Assembly: GCA_026712905.1 (NCBI GenBank)
Contig: JAPOPM010000202.1
Location: 1-35,165 of the forward strand
Length of the DNA: 35,165 nt
Origin: Deltaproteobacteria bacterium
Lineage (GTDB): Bacteria > Desulfobacterota > Binatia > UBA9968 > JAJDTQ01
Reading direction: 5' to 3'
Shown: in pieces, positions 24,525-33,188 of the stretch
Position numbering within the stretch: the stretch's first letter is position 1
Layout of the letters: each line of letters begins with the position of its first letter
The notes under the pieces: model-generated
Database searches by the model: none
The model's input: only the letters and a program-made list of their open reading frames with translations
What the model was told of the DNA's origin: nothing
Made by a program: the position numbers and the translations under genes

Positions 24525-25345
24525 CGGATTCCGAGCAAGTGCTCACGTATCGCAAGGACGGCGACGTAGGCATCATCTCCCTCAACCGGCCGGAGAAGCG
24601 CAACGCCCTCAACCGCGCGTTGTCCCAGGCCCTCCTGGGCGCCCTGGAAGCGTCCGATCAGGATCCCGGCGTCACCGTCATCGTGCTGCGCGGCGAAGGC
24701 AAGAGCTTCTGCGCGGGCCACGACGTCGAGCGCAACGACCCGGAGCGCGAGAAGGACCGGCACCATGCCATCCGCACCCACCACCGCCTGAGCCGCGGCC
24801 TGCGGCTGGCAACCGCCATCTGGGACCTGCATACCCCCATCATCGCCTCCGTTCAGGGGCATGCCCTGGGCGAGGGCTGCGTCATGACCATGCTGTGCGA
24901 CCTCACCATCGCCGCGGAAGACGCCCTCTTCGGCGAGCCCGAGATACGCTTCGCCGGCCCTGCCACGGCCATGATGATGCCCTGGGTCATCGGCCTCAAA
25001 CGCGCCCGGGAGCTCATCTACATGGGCGACATGATCGACGCTCGGGAAGCCCGGGACATCGGTATGGTCAACCGGGTGGTGCCCGCGGACCAGCTTGAGG
25101 AGGCCACCCTCAAGTACGCCCGGCGCCTGGCACTGATCGGGCCGGAGGCGCTATTCTGCGCCCGGACCTCCATCAACCGTATCCTCGAAGCCCAGGGCAT
25201 CCGCATGGCGTTCAACAGCTCCGTGGATCTCATCGCGCCCACCTATGCCACCGAGTCGCAGGTGCACCGCGACTTCCAGGCCAAGGTCGCCGAACTGGGA
25301 CTGGCGGGAGCGTTCAAGTGGCGGCGGGACCAGTTCAAGGAGTGA
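24521..25345 (+). CDS. Enoyl-CoA hydratase/isomerase (crotonase) family protein
   Basis: The ATG at 24521 overlaps the upstream stop as ATGA. The 274-residue protein shows the crotonase signatures: SLNRPEKRNALN, oxyanion-hole FCAGHDV (63-69), then GHALGEGCVMTMLCDLTIAA and FGEPEIRFAG. These enzymes hydrate, isomerise or hydrolyse acyl-CoA thioesters. The E in LGEGC and the E of GEPEI are candidate acid-base residues. Placement directly after the acyl-CoA synthetase and before the transporter ATPase supports a joint uptake and activation pathway. Confidence 0.88.
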   Translation: MTDSEQVLTYRKDGDVGIISLNRPEKRNALNRALSQALLGALEASDQDPGVTVIVLRGEGKSFCAGHDVERNDPEREKDRHHAIRTHHRLSRGLRLATAIWDLHTPIIASVQGHALGEGCVMTMLCDLTIAAEDALFGEPEIRFAGPATAMMMPWVIGLKRARELIYMGDMIDAREARDIGMVNRVVPADQLEEATLKYARRLALIGPEALFCARTSINRILEAQGIRMAFNSSVDLIAPTYATESQVHRDFQAKVAELGLAGAFKWRRDQFKE

Positions 25346-25347
25346 CC

Positions 25348-26430
25348 GTGAGCGACGCCTATCTATGCCTGCGAGACGTGGTCAAGTCCTACGACGGCCG
25401 CGTCAATGCCGTGGACGGCATATCCATCGACGTCCGCAAGGGCGAGTTCCTGACGTTGCTGGGCCCCAGCGGCTCCGGCAAGACCACCACGCTGCTGATG
25501 ATCGCCGGGTTCGAGGAGCTTACCGACGGCGTCCTGGAGCTGGAAGGCCGGTCTCTCGCCAACGTCCGGCCCTACCGGCGCAACATCGGCATGGTGTTCC
25601 AGAACTACGCGCTGTTCCCCCACATGACCACCGAGATCAACGTCGCCTTCCCCCTCAGGATGCGCAAGTTTCCCCGGGAACAGATCCGGCCGCGGGTGGA
25701 GAAGGCGCTGACGCTGGTGGGTCTTTCGGAGTTCGCCACCAAGTACCCGCGGGAGCTGTCCGGCGGCCAGCAGCAGCGCGTTGCGCTGGCCCGCGCGCTG
25801 GTGTTCGAGCCGGATGTCCTGCTGCTCGACGAACCGCTCGGAGCCCTCGACAAGAACCTGCGCGAGCAGATGCAGGTGGAGATCAAACGCATTCACGGCG
25901 AGGTGGGCATTACCACCATCTACGTGACCCACGACCAGACCGAGGCCATGACCATGTCCGACCGGGTGGCCGTGTTCAACGACGGCAAGATCGAGCAGCT
26001 CGCCCCACCGCTGGAGATGTACCACCGGCCGGCCACCTGGTTCGTGGGGAACTTCATCGGCGACAGCAACTTCTTCGAGGCCGCCGTCGTCGACGCGAAC
26101 GCGGGCAGGCTGGCGGTGGATTCCCTCGGAGAGATCGTCGCGGCGCCCCCCGACGGCGGCATCGGCGCCGGCCGCGTCCATGCGCTGGTGCGGCCGGAGA
26201 ACGTACGACTCCTCCAGGGAGGCGAAACCGGTCAGGGCCTCAACGTGTACGACATGACCGTGGAGGGCTCGGTGCATTACGGCGACAGCGTGCTGGTCAT
26301 CGGCCGCGTCGGATCGTTGCCTCTGCGGGTCCGGATCCCGGGCGCGCAGGCGGCGGCGGTGGTCGCGCACGGTCAACTGCGGGTAGGCTGGCGGCCGGAG
26401 GACGTGCACGTCATCCCGCGCGCCGCTTGA
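25348..26430 (+). CDS. ABC transporter ATP-binding protein, PotA-like
   Basis: The start is GTG at 25348 with AAGGAG five bases upstream, giving 360 residues. Walker A GPSGSGKT is at 39-46, signature LSGGQQQR at 137-144, Walker B LLLDEP with D161-E162 and the H-loop THDQTEA with H195. After about residue 235 comes a TOBE-type regulatory domain with ALVRPENVRL and VGWRPEDVHV. This is the motor of the PotBC permease. The order D-B-C-synthetase-hydratase-A places the ATPase last, separated from its permeases by two metabolic genes. Confidence 0.92.
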   Translation: MSDAYLCLRDVVKSYDGRVNAVDGISIDVRKGEFLTLLGPSGSGKTTTLLMIAGFEELTDGVLELEGRSLANVRPYRRNIGMVFQNYALFPHMTTEINVAFPLRMRKFPREQIRPRVEKALTLVGLSEFATKYPRELSGGQQQRVALARALVFEPDVLLLDEPLGALDKNLREQMQVEIKRIHGEVGITTIYVTHDQTEAMTMSDRVAVFNDGKIEQLAPPLEMYHRPATWFVGNFIGDSNFFEAAVVDANAGRLAVDSLGEIVAAPPDGGIGAGRVHALVRPENVRLLQGGETGQGLNVYDMTVEGSVHYGDSVLVIGRVGSLPLRVRIPGAQAAAVVAHGQLRVGWRPEDVHVIPRAA

Positions 26431-26459
26431 GGCGACCCGCGACGGCATCTCCGATCGTT

Positions 26460-26493
26460 CGGCAGACTGTCGCGCCTACTCGCCGGTCTGCCG
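26460..26493. terminator. Hairpin between convergent genes
   Basis: CGGCAGAC and GTCTGCCG are perfect 8-base arms with an 18-base loop; the right arm lies in the end of the lipoprotein gene. It may serve both convergent transcripts. No T-run is present. Confidence 0.35.
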
Positions 26494-29400
26494 GACGGCG
26501 CCGAAGACACCCGTCAGATCACTGCGGCGGAATGTGCCGGCCGCGCCCTGATGCTGGGTTCCGTAGAACGCGCCCGAGAGGTTGGCGTTCCCGAGGGTGT
26601 GCCGGAACGCGCCGTTCACGATCCGCAAACCGCTCCACGACATATCGCCGTACCCGGTTCCAAGGTTGGTGAAGTCGACGTCGACGGTGGCGCCACCGAA
26701 ATCGACCTCGAGCCGCGCATCCCCCGAGACCGGCGTCCACGTCGTGCCCGATCCGTCAACGGCGCGCACCTTCCCGGACCAGACCGCGGATCCGGATACG
26801 GGATTGGCGCCCGAGACACTCCCTTCGAGGCGCCCGGCGGGAAAGCTGTAGTAGTTTACCGTGCCCTCCTGCCTCACGGTCTGTGCCAGGAACGCGCCGA
26901 AGAGAGCTTCGCCGAACTGTTCACCCCATAACCCCCAGTCGTCGAACGCGAAGAAAGTCCCCAGGTCCCTGGTCGCACCGCTCTCGCGGAGCGTCACGGT
27001 ATCCGCCATGCGCTGCGCGCCGAAGCTCCCGGTGACTTTCGCCGCGTTGTGGTGAAACGCCCCCGCGGCCTCCTCGTGCGAGGCGCCGAAGAAGCCCCCG
27101 TTGACGATTCCCGTCGTACCTCCGCCCCGGAAGGCTCCATCGGAGTCCAACTGGAGGTCCGTGAAGCCGAAGGCGTCAAGTTGCCGCAGGCCGTCACGGC
27201 TCCCGACCTCGGAAAACTCCAGGCTCACCCGATTCCGGCTCAACCAGAACGCCGCCGTCGCGAGCCCCTCCACAAAGGCAGCCTCGCCGGCGGCATGTCT
27301 GCGGTCATACCCCACCATCACGCCGGACCACCGGGCCACGGTGTCCGGAATGCTCCCGGACAAGTCGCCTTGGACTCCGGTCCAGGCTCGATGGAAACCC
27401 GCCGCCGTTCCGTCGGCCCCCGCCCACTCGTCCGTGTATTTCTCGAAGCCGGACGCGAACGCGGAGTGCTCCAGCGTCCCGACGTATGCGTCGCGCACGT
27501 GACGTCCCCGAGCGCCGTCCGTGGCCGCGGACGACTGCCGTTCCATCCTCAAGAAACCCCGATCGGAGTCCGGCCGTGCACTGTCCCGGGAGTCCCAACC
27601 GGCGGTGGCGGCCAGCACGCCGTCGCGGCTGATCTCTGTCCAATCGCCCCATTCCGTTGATGTGCTATGGCGGGACTCGCAGGCGGCATCCCCGTCGCAC
27701 CGGTAGCCATACCATCCGTCGTCGGCGGCATCCGCCGATCCTCGCCGGTGCGCCAATCCAGCCAGATAGTCAGCCGAGGTCACCACCGCCTCGCGGCTGG
27801 GACGGTCGTCCTCCGTGGCCCCGAAGCTCGCCAGCAGACCGGCCACGGGGTCGTGCAGCACCCCCGCAACGTCCTCGTGCAGCGGGCCGAAAAAGTCCGC
27901 GTGCAGGATCGACGTTGCGCTGGTTCCGGTGAGCGCGTTGCCGGAGAACTCGAACGGGTAGTACAGACGTCCGCCGGCGAAGACGTCCCGGGTCCCGGCC
28001 GTGTGAACGGCGAGCGAAGTAAAGCTCGCCCTGCCGTCCAGCGTGCCGAGATCGAGCACCAAGGTCGCGTGTCCGGTAACGGGCGGCAACGCGGCCCGGT
28101 CCACGGCTGCTCCGATCAAGCCTCCCGCATAGCGCACCGTTCCGGTTGTCTCGTAGGATTCGCCAATGTCTCCGACGCTGCGTTGGCCGAACACGTCGAC
28201 CCCGACATTCAGCAGATCGCGCACTTCTAGCGTCCACGGATCGTTGGCCGCACCGTCGTAGTACGGCTGTGGATCCGCCACGGCCACCCGCAGGTCGCGC
28301 GAAACCGACAGGGTGAAGGCCGCTTGATCGGTCCACCCCGCGAGTCCGTAGGTCTCCGGTCTGTCCGTCTCCTCGGCGATCGTCAGACCGAGATCCGCAA
28401 GAAAGGCGAAGTCGATGGCATGGGGCGTGAAGGCCGGCAACGCTGCCTCGCTCCGGCAGTAAGACATGAGCGAGACGCATACGCCGCTATGGCTGAAGTC
28501 GTACCGGGAAGCTGTCGGATTCCGCTTTCCGTCGACCCATGCCTTCGGATCGGCATCGTCCTGGAACGGAGCGGGAGCGCCGTAGACGGCCACCACGTTG
28601 GGTCCGGTCCACGTACCCGCCGCGGTATCCGTATGGTCGGCGTAGCCGGCGGTGTCCGTTCCACCCTTCCACGCACCGAGGACGTGTCCGATCTCATGGG
28701 CGAGCGTTGTGAACAGATCCTTCTCCGCGGCCCCGGCTAGGTGCGTCCTGTCGATATCGAGAGATCCGAAACGAGGTTCCCACGAAGCGCCGGGTCGTCG
28801 CGTTCCCTCTTTCGCCCAACCGGCTGTATCGGCAGGAAGGTCTTCATCCCGGATGTCGATCTCAAGACCGGTGCTGACCTCGCCTCCCTCTCCGACCCGC
28901 ACCTCGATATCGGGCTCGGTCCCGTTGATCAACCACCCCTTGAATGCACCGGGCTCCCGCTCCCACGTGGACCAGGTATCGACGATCCGATGGCTCCACG
29001 CCTTGCCCGCGCGCCGGACCATGGCACGGAACCCCGACTTCTCCTGCATGGCCGGCGAAAGAGTGAAAAGAATTGAAAGGGTGTCGGCGGGACCCCCGAT
29101 CCAGCGTCCGTAAGTGATACCGTGCCGGGAGCCAAGAATCCGGACATCGTCGTTATCGGCAAGATCCGGTGCCACCGAGGTCCCCTCGTCCGTTGCGACG
29201 GTGGTCCGAAGCGTTCGCAGACCCTCGGCGCTGTCCTCGGCCGCCGGGGCCGTCAAGGAGAGTGTCGCCAGGATACTGGACAGCGGGCGGCGGCCCCAGT
29301 GATCGAGCAGATCATCGGCCTCCGGATTGTTGCGCGGAATCCGCGCCAGACGCCGGCTGCCCGGTGTCGTCGCCGTCGAATCGCCGCTGACGCCCCCCTC

Positions 29401-29700
29401 CCCGGAATCCCCGCTGTCCACCGATTCCCTTTCGTCGCCGTCGACCGGCCGGCCATCGATCAGACCCGACCGTGCTCCGTCGCCGTCTTCGGGCAACTTC
29501 GGTACGACCGATGTCTGTTCCGCACCGAGCCCGAGTTCCGAGGACGGGGACGCAAATTCCTCCACCGGCGTCGCATGACGATGGAGGAGCGCCTCCCTGG
29601 AGCCGCCATCGCCCGCGCCCAGACAACCCGACAATGCCAAGGCGGGGAACCCCAGCATCGCGCAAACCTGAAGCCACGTACGAGTAGACCTGAAGAGCAT
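26476..29700 (-). CDS. Lipoprotein with metzincin-like protease and three TbpB-type barrel motifs
   Basis: The ATG at 29700 gives 1074 residues and a clear lipoprotein signal with lipobox LALSGC, so C26 is the lipidated residue; an upstream ATG at 29724 lacks a ribosome site. A disordered acidic linker (about 27-110) leads to a metalloprotease part with HEIGHVLG at 335-342 and a Met-turn SLMSY (M412). In metzincins the eleventh motif position is H or D; here it is K345, so the third zinc ligand must come from elsewhere (D349 and H356 are near) or activity is lost. The C-terminal half carries three FFG/FYG-x8-AG-x7-10-FGA motifs (about 599, 869, 1043), the signature of TbpB-type beta-barrels of surface lipoproteins that bind host proteins or haem. 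Likely outer-membrane, exposed or secreted. The frame stays open far upstream under the amidohydrolase, but that part is a shadow. Confidence 0.85.
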   Translation of the reverse strand: MLFRSTRTWLQVCAMLGFPALALSGCLGAGDGGSREALLHRHATPVEEFASPSSELGLGAEQTSVVPKLPEDGDGARSGLIDGRPVDGDERESVDSGDSGEGGVSGDSTATTPGSRRLARIPRNNPEADDLLDHWGRRPLSSILATLSLTAPAAEDSAEGLRTLRTTVATDEGTSVAPDLADNDDVRILGSRHGITYGRWIGGPADTLSILFTLSPAMQEKSGFRAMVRRAGKAWSHRIVDTWSTWEREPGAFKGWLINGTEPDIEVRVGEGGEVSTGLEIDIRDEDLPADTAGWAKEGTRRPGASWEPRFGSLDIDRTHLAGAAEKDLFTTLAHEIGHVLGAWKGGTDTAGYADHTDTAAGTWTGPNVVAVYGAPAPFQDDADPKAWVDGKRNPTASRYDFSHSGVCVSLMSYCRSEAALPAFTPHAIDFAFLADLGLTIAEETDRPETYGLAGWTDQAAFTLSVSRDLRVAVADPQPYYDGAANDPWTLEVRDLLNVGVDVFGQRSVGDIGESYETTGTVRYAGGLIGAAVDRAALPPVTGHATLVLDLGTLDGRASFTSLAVHTAGTRDVFAGGRLYYPFEFSGNALTGTSATSILHADFFGPLHEDVAGVLHDPVAGLLASFGATEDDRPSREAVVTSADYLAGLAHRRGSADAADDGWYGYRCDGDAACESRHSTSTEWGDWTEISRDGVLAATAGWDSRDSARPDSDRGFLRMERQSSAATDGARGRHVRDAYVGTLEHSAFASGFEKYTDEWAGADGTAAGFHRAWTGVQGDLSGSIPDTVARWSGVMVGYDRRHAAGEAAFVEGLATAAFWLSRNRVSLEFSEVGSRDGLRQLDAFGFTDLQLDSDGAFRGGGTTGIVNGGFFGASHEEAAGAFHHNAAKVTGSFGAQRMADTVTLRESGATRDLGTFFAFDDWGLWGEQFGEALFGAFLAQTVRQEGTVNYYSFPAGRLEGSVSGANPVSGSAVWSGKVRAVDGSGTTWTPVSGDARLEVDFGGATVDVDFTNLGTGYGDMSWSGLRIVNGAFRHTLGNANLSGAFYGTQHQGAAGTFRRSDLTGVFGAVRQTGE

Positions 29701-30042
29701 GACTGCGTTTCTCCGAACAGACATGGAGCGAGGCGAATGACTCGGCCTTGTCATTCCGGTTCTGGCCCGCCAAATCCCGACTCCACCGAAGCACGTCAGC
29801 CGACAACGAGAGCGTCTCAATGTCAACCCGAGACTATCACGTTGGCCAACACAAAACTTGTCCTGCATTGTGGGAGCGGCTGCGCGGAACGGACGCGGTT
29901 TCCGTTGACAACCCGGCGAGCATTTGCAATTCAGGCTTGTAGCCGGCGTCCGTCCCGGCAATGCCAATTGTTGTCCGCGTTCTCGATCGCCGTCGGCTGC
30001 ACCGCTCTTCGTCGCGTGGCGCCGATACTGGAGGAGATCATC
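29701..30042. other. Divergent intergenic region
   Basis: This 342-base spacer lies between the lipoprotein gene and the amidohydrolase. It holds a perfect 10-base palindrome GTTGGCCAAC at 29841-29850 and a TTGACA at 29905-29910 on the plus strand, without a convincing -10 at 17 bases. GGAG at 29711-29714 (minus) is the lipoprotein's ribosome site. No gene is supported. Confidence 0.5.
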
Positions 30043-31365
30043 ATGCCTTACAGCGCCAAGGGTCGTACCAAGGACTTTCCCGTCTTCGACTGCGACAGCC
30101 ACATCTACGAGCCCCCGGAGGTGTGGGACAAGTACATCCCCGAGCGTCATCGCTCGCTGGCCAAGACGCACTTCTACCGGGACGCCGACCGCCTCGTGCT
30201 GGTGCGGAACTCGCGCATCAGTTTCCGCAGCCCCAACGAGTGGAAGTACCCGGCGGAGACCTGGCACCCCGGCCTGACCAAGGAGGAGATCGGCAGCGTC
30301 GAGCCCGGCACCCCGGAATGGGACGCAACGGTCGGCCGCAACGCCAGCGCCCGGGACCCCCACGTGCGCCTCAAGGACATGGACGCTTCCGGCATTGACC
30401 AGGTGATGATCTTCCCGTCCACCTTCGTCTACCTGCCGCTGGTGGAGAACGCCGAGGCCGCCCACCTGTGCGCGCGGGCCTACAACGACTGGGTGTACGA
30501 CTACTGCGGCGCCGACCGGAAGCGGATGTACCCCGCCGCGGTGCTGCCCCTCCAGGACGTGGACCGGGCCATCGACGAGCTGCGGCGGGTAGCCAAGCGC
30601 GGCTTCAAGTCCGCGCTGGTGCGGCCCATCATCGCGCTCAACCGCTATCCCACCTTCCCCGAGTACGACCCGTTGTGGAAGGAGTTCGAGGAACTCGGCA
30701 TGGTGCTGGGCATGCACACTTTCCCGTCCCGCGGCGAGGCCATGTCGCCGGGTCTGGCCGAGCGCATGGGCTCCGACCGCAAGCGCCTGTTCGGCGACGA
30801 GGACATCCTCGTCTACTCGCCCGGCCAGTTCGTCGCCAACATCATGCAGGCCATGGGATCGAAGCAGGCCGGCGACGCAGCCTACGGCTTCATCGCCGAG
30901 GCCATGACATGGACCGGCGTCGTACTGATGACCGGCTGGCTGGAGAAGTTCCCGCGCCTCAAGGTGGCGATCCTGGAGTCCAATTCGAGCTGGCTGCCGC
31001 TGGTGCTGGAGAAGGCCGAGGGCTACCTGGAGCTCTACCGGCACACCAACGAGAACATCGGCGACCCCAAGGAGGTCTTCTACAAGAGCTGCTTCATCGC
31101 CTTCGAAGGCGACGAGGAGATCACCTTCCGCCTCTGGGATCTGTACGAGGACATCGGCCTGTGGTCCTCCGACATGCCCCACCTCGACGCCGCCGACGTG
31201 TGGGAAGCCATCGACAACATGAACAAGCACAAGGTCCCCAAGACCGCCCAGGAAAAGATGCTGGGCGGCAACGCCCGCCGCCTCTACGGCATCGAGCCGG
31301 AGCTCGTGGTCACGCAGGCGCCGGACGAGTACACGCCCGTGACCATGCCGCGGTTCGCCTCGTAG
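30043..31365 (+). CDS. Amidohydrolase-2 family metal-dependent hydrolase (copy 1)
   Basis: The ATG at 30043 has GGAGGAG six bases upstream and yields 440 residues. An N-terminal DCDSH (D16, D18, H20), a central GMHTFPSRG histidine and the C-terminal WSSDMPHLDA aspartate mark the PF04909 TIM-barrel family, which includes aminocarboxymuconate-semialdehyde and gamma-resorcylate decarboxylases. These enzymes decarboxylate or hydrolyse aromatic-type acids using one zinc or manganese ion. The gene reads away from the lipoprotein gene and converges on the racemase-fold gene. The length is above the usual 300-400 owing to insertions around residues 45-100. Substrate unknown. Confidence 0.87.
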   Translation: MPYSAKGRTKDFPVFDCDSHIYEPPEVWDKYIPERHRSLAKTHFYRDADRLVLVRNSRISFRSPNEWKYPAETWHPGLTKEEIGSVEPGTPEWDATVGRNASARDPHVRLKDMDASGIDQVMIFPSTFVYLPLVENAEAAHLCARAYNDWVYDYCGADRKRMYPAAVLPLQDVDRAIDELRRVAKRGFKSALVRPIIALNRYPTFPEYDPLWKEFEELGMVLGMHTFPSRGEAMSPGLAERMGSDRKRLFGDEDILVYSPGQFVANIMQAMGSKQAGDAAYGFIAEAMTWTGVVLMTGWLEKFPRLKVAILESNSSWLPLVLEKAEGYLELYRHTNENIGDPKEVFYKSCFIAFEGDEEITFRLWDLYEDIGLWSSDMPHLDAADVWEAIDNMNKHKVPKTAQEKMLGGNARRLYGIEPELVVTQAPDEYTPVTMPRFAS

Positions 31366-31476
31366 GAGAGGTTGACATAACTATGGTCCAGGGTACCGCG
31401 TCTATTTCGGCCGCGACGGCAGCCGGGGACTAGCTAGCGGAATGGCGGGAGGGAGCGGTAACCTGTCTCGTACCCG

Positions 31477-32232
31477 CTAACCGCTGACCACGGGTCCCAG
31501 GTCCGGCATCTCCGACAGGAGCCGGCCGTAGCCGGGGATGGGTTGGTGAAAGCCCAGGCGTAGCTGGGTTTCCCAGCAGCGGGCGGTGAGGGGGTAGATT
31601 ACCGGCACGCCTATGCTGTTCTCGACGTCTTCCAGGACGTCCAGTATCTTCCAGGCGGAACCCAGCAGGTACAGGGCTTCGGCGCCGGGGTGGCCGCGGA
31701 ACGACTGCTTCAGGTGCTCGGCGATGTCGGTGGCCGGGATGTTGGGCACCTCGTGGAACGGCGCGTCCATGCCCTCCATGGCGATAACGTCGAAACCGGC
31801 CTCCCGCAGGTAGCTGGCGAAGATGTCGTTGAGGTTGTCGGGCAGGTAGGTGCCGCCGAGCAGGCGCTTGATCCCCAAGGCCCTCATGGCGCGCACGTGG
31901 TTCTGTCCCGACGTGAACATCGGCACGCCGTACTTCTCCTCCCAGCCTCGGATCACGCGGCTCTCGCCGTCGAACCCCAGGATCATGAAGGGCGGCGCGC
32001 CGAGCACGCGGATCAGGTCGGGCTTCTGCTCCATGAGCCCCGCGGCCTTGGCCTCGTAGCCCGGTATGGAGCGGGTGAACTCCTCCTGGGTCCCCTCCTG
32101 GAAGTCCATGGTGACGTGGATGAGCTTGATGGCCGGCGGCAGACGCCGGTCCATCTCGTTGTCACCCAGCGTTCCGGTGCGGTTGGTGGGCCACACGGAG
32201 CCCACCACGAATTCACGGTCCTGTTCGGCCAT
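31477..32232 (-). CDS. Asp/Glu racemase-superfamily protein lacking catalytic cysteines
   Basis: The 251-residue protein resembles maleate cis-trans isomerase and arylmalonate decarboxylase over its length, ending with LLGSAWKILDVLEDVENSIG and PVIYPLT, the typical second-half motif. Active members use a cysteine in each half. Here the first site reads LGAPPF (77-82) and the second LLGSAW (189-194), so both cysteines are gone, and the only cysteine is C219 outside those motifs. It may act by another mechanism, as a binding protein, or with S192 as a substitute. It ends a minus-strand pair with the GFA gene, six bases apart. Confidence 0.8.
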   Translation of the reverse strand: MAEQDREFVVGSVWPTNRTGTLGDNEMDRRLPPAIKLIHVTMDFQEGTQEEFTRSIPGYEAKAAGLMEQKPDLIRVLGAPPFMILGFDGESRVIRGWEEKYGVPMFTSGQNHVRAMRALGIKRLLGGTYLPDNLNDIFASYLREAGFDVIAMEGMDAPFHEVPNIPATDIAEHLKQSFRGHPGAEALYLLGSAWKILDVLEDVENSIGVPVIYPLTARCWETQLRLGFHQPIPGYGRLLSEMPDLGPVVSG

Positions 32233-32238
32233 GTCCGG

Positions 32239-32643
32239 TCAGTCCTCGTACGGCAGGTGGGACTCGTCGGTCGCCGCCCAGCCGGCGCGGCTGTCCCAGT
32301 AGCGGTGCGCCGACGGCGCCTCGCCGGGCTCGTCGTCGAGACTGCCCGCCGGAACGGTCATGCGCGAGCCGTCCCGGGTGGGGCGCGCCACCGGGCAGTT
32401 GCACTTCGAGCAGATGGCAATGGCGAACGCGCGCGCCTCGGGCATGTCCCACCGGGAGATCACCTCTTCGCCGGAAATCCATTTGAACTGATCCGGCGGC
32501 ACCGAGATGTTGCTGGACTTCACCCCGCCCGTGGCCTTGCGGCAGCGCAGGCAGTAGCAGTGGGCGAAGCGGATGAACGGCGGACTGATTTCAAATCGGA
32601 CGGCCTTGCACAGACAACTGCCCTGTAGCGTCTTCTCTGCCAT
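32239..32643 (-). CDS. GFA (CENP-V type) zinc-binding family protein
   Basis: The 134-residue protein carries the glutathione-dependent formaldehyde-activating family zinc pattern: GSCLCKAVRFEI (C10, C12), HCYCLRCRK (C29, C31, C34) and CSKCNCP (C78, C81, C83). Family members bind two zinc ions; some act on S-hydroxymethylglutathione but most have no known substrate. GGAGGA sits directly before the ATG. The stop lies six bases from the racemase-fold start, so the two are probably cotranscribed. Confidence 0.88.
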   Translation of the reverse strand: MAEKTLQGSCLCKAVRFEISPPFIRFAHCYCLRCRKATGGVKSSNISVPPDQFKWISGEEVISRWDMPEARAFAIAICSKCNCPVARPTRDGSRMTVPAGSLDDEPGEAPSAHRYWDSRAGWAATDESHLPYED

Positions 32644-32676
32644 GTCTCCTCCGGGTGTAGAGCCGAGTTTCCCGGG

Positions 32677-33099
32677 CTACTCGCGCGGCAACTCGTAGCT
32701 GATCATCCAACTGACGCCGAACCGGTCGATCCAACTACCGAAGTAGGCACCCCAGAAGGTCTCCTGCATCGGCATCGTGACCGTGCCTCCCTCCGAGAGT
32801 CTCGCAAAAACCTCGTCGCAGTGCTCCCTGCTCTCGCCGTCGATGGATATCGCGAAGTTGGTCCCCTGAACCGGAGGCGGACCGAAGGCGGAGGCGCTGT
32901 CGCTTCCCATCAGAAAGCCCGATCCAACGGCGAGGGCGACGTGCATGACGCGGTCCTTCTCCTCCTCCGCCACGTTCAGGTCCGGCGGCCCGTCGCCGAA
33001 GGTCTGTAGCATCTCGTACTCGCCGCCGAACACCGAGCGGTAGAACTCGAAAGCCTCCCGGCAATTGCCGTCGAAGAAGAGATACGTGTTGAGCGACAT
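32677..33099 (-). CDS. VOC-family (PhnB/glyoxalase-like) protein
   Basis: The 140-residue protein starts LNTYLFFDGNCREAFEFYR and has VMHVALAVG and FWGAYFGSWIDRFGVSW, the PhnB-type version of the vicinal oxygen chelate fold. Many such proteins bind a metal and a small ligand; enzymatic function is usually unknown. AAGGAG precedes the ATG by about seven bases. It lies between the GFA gene (33 bases) and the second amidohydrolase (83 bases upstream) on the same strand. Confidence 0.88.
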   Translation of the reverse strand: MSLNTYLFFDGNCREAFEFYRSVFGGEYEMLQTFGDGPPDLNVAEEEKDRVMHVALAVGSGFLMGSDSASAFGPPPVQGTNFAISIDGESREHCDEVFARLSEGGTVTMPMQETFWGAYFGSWIDRFGVSWMISYELPRE

Positions 33100-33170
33100 T
33101 CAAGTTCTCCTTGCGGTTCAGGTGTTCCGCATTCGCCTTGGATATGGGTTCTCGATTCGGACGTTACAGG

Positions 33171-33188
33171 CCACTAGAGCCACTAGAA
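33171..33188. repeat. 9-bp tandem duplication at a stop codon
   Basis: GCCACTAGA occurs twice in direct succession across the end of the second amidohydrolase gene. On the coding strand this gives TAG, two sense codons, then a second in-frame TAG nine bases later. Confidence 0.8.

Noticed and set aside
29122..30042. Upstream in-frame extension of the amidohydrolase
   Set aside because: It is antisense to the lipoprotein gene; the ATG at 30043 has a strong ribosome site and family-typical start.
29701..31230. Upstream extension of the metalloprotease-lipoprotein frame
   Set aside because: It is antisense to the divergent amidohydrolase; the lipoprotein signal and lipobox start at 29700.
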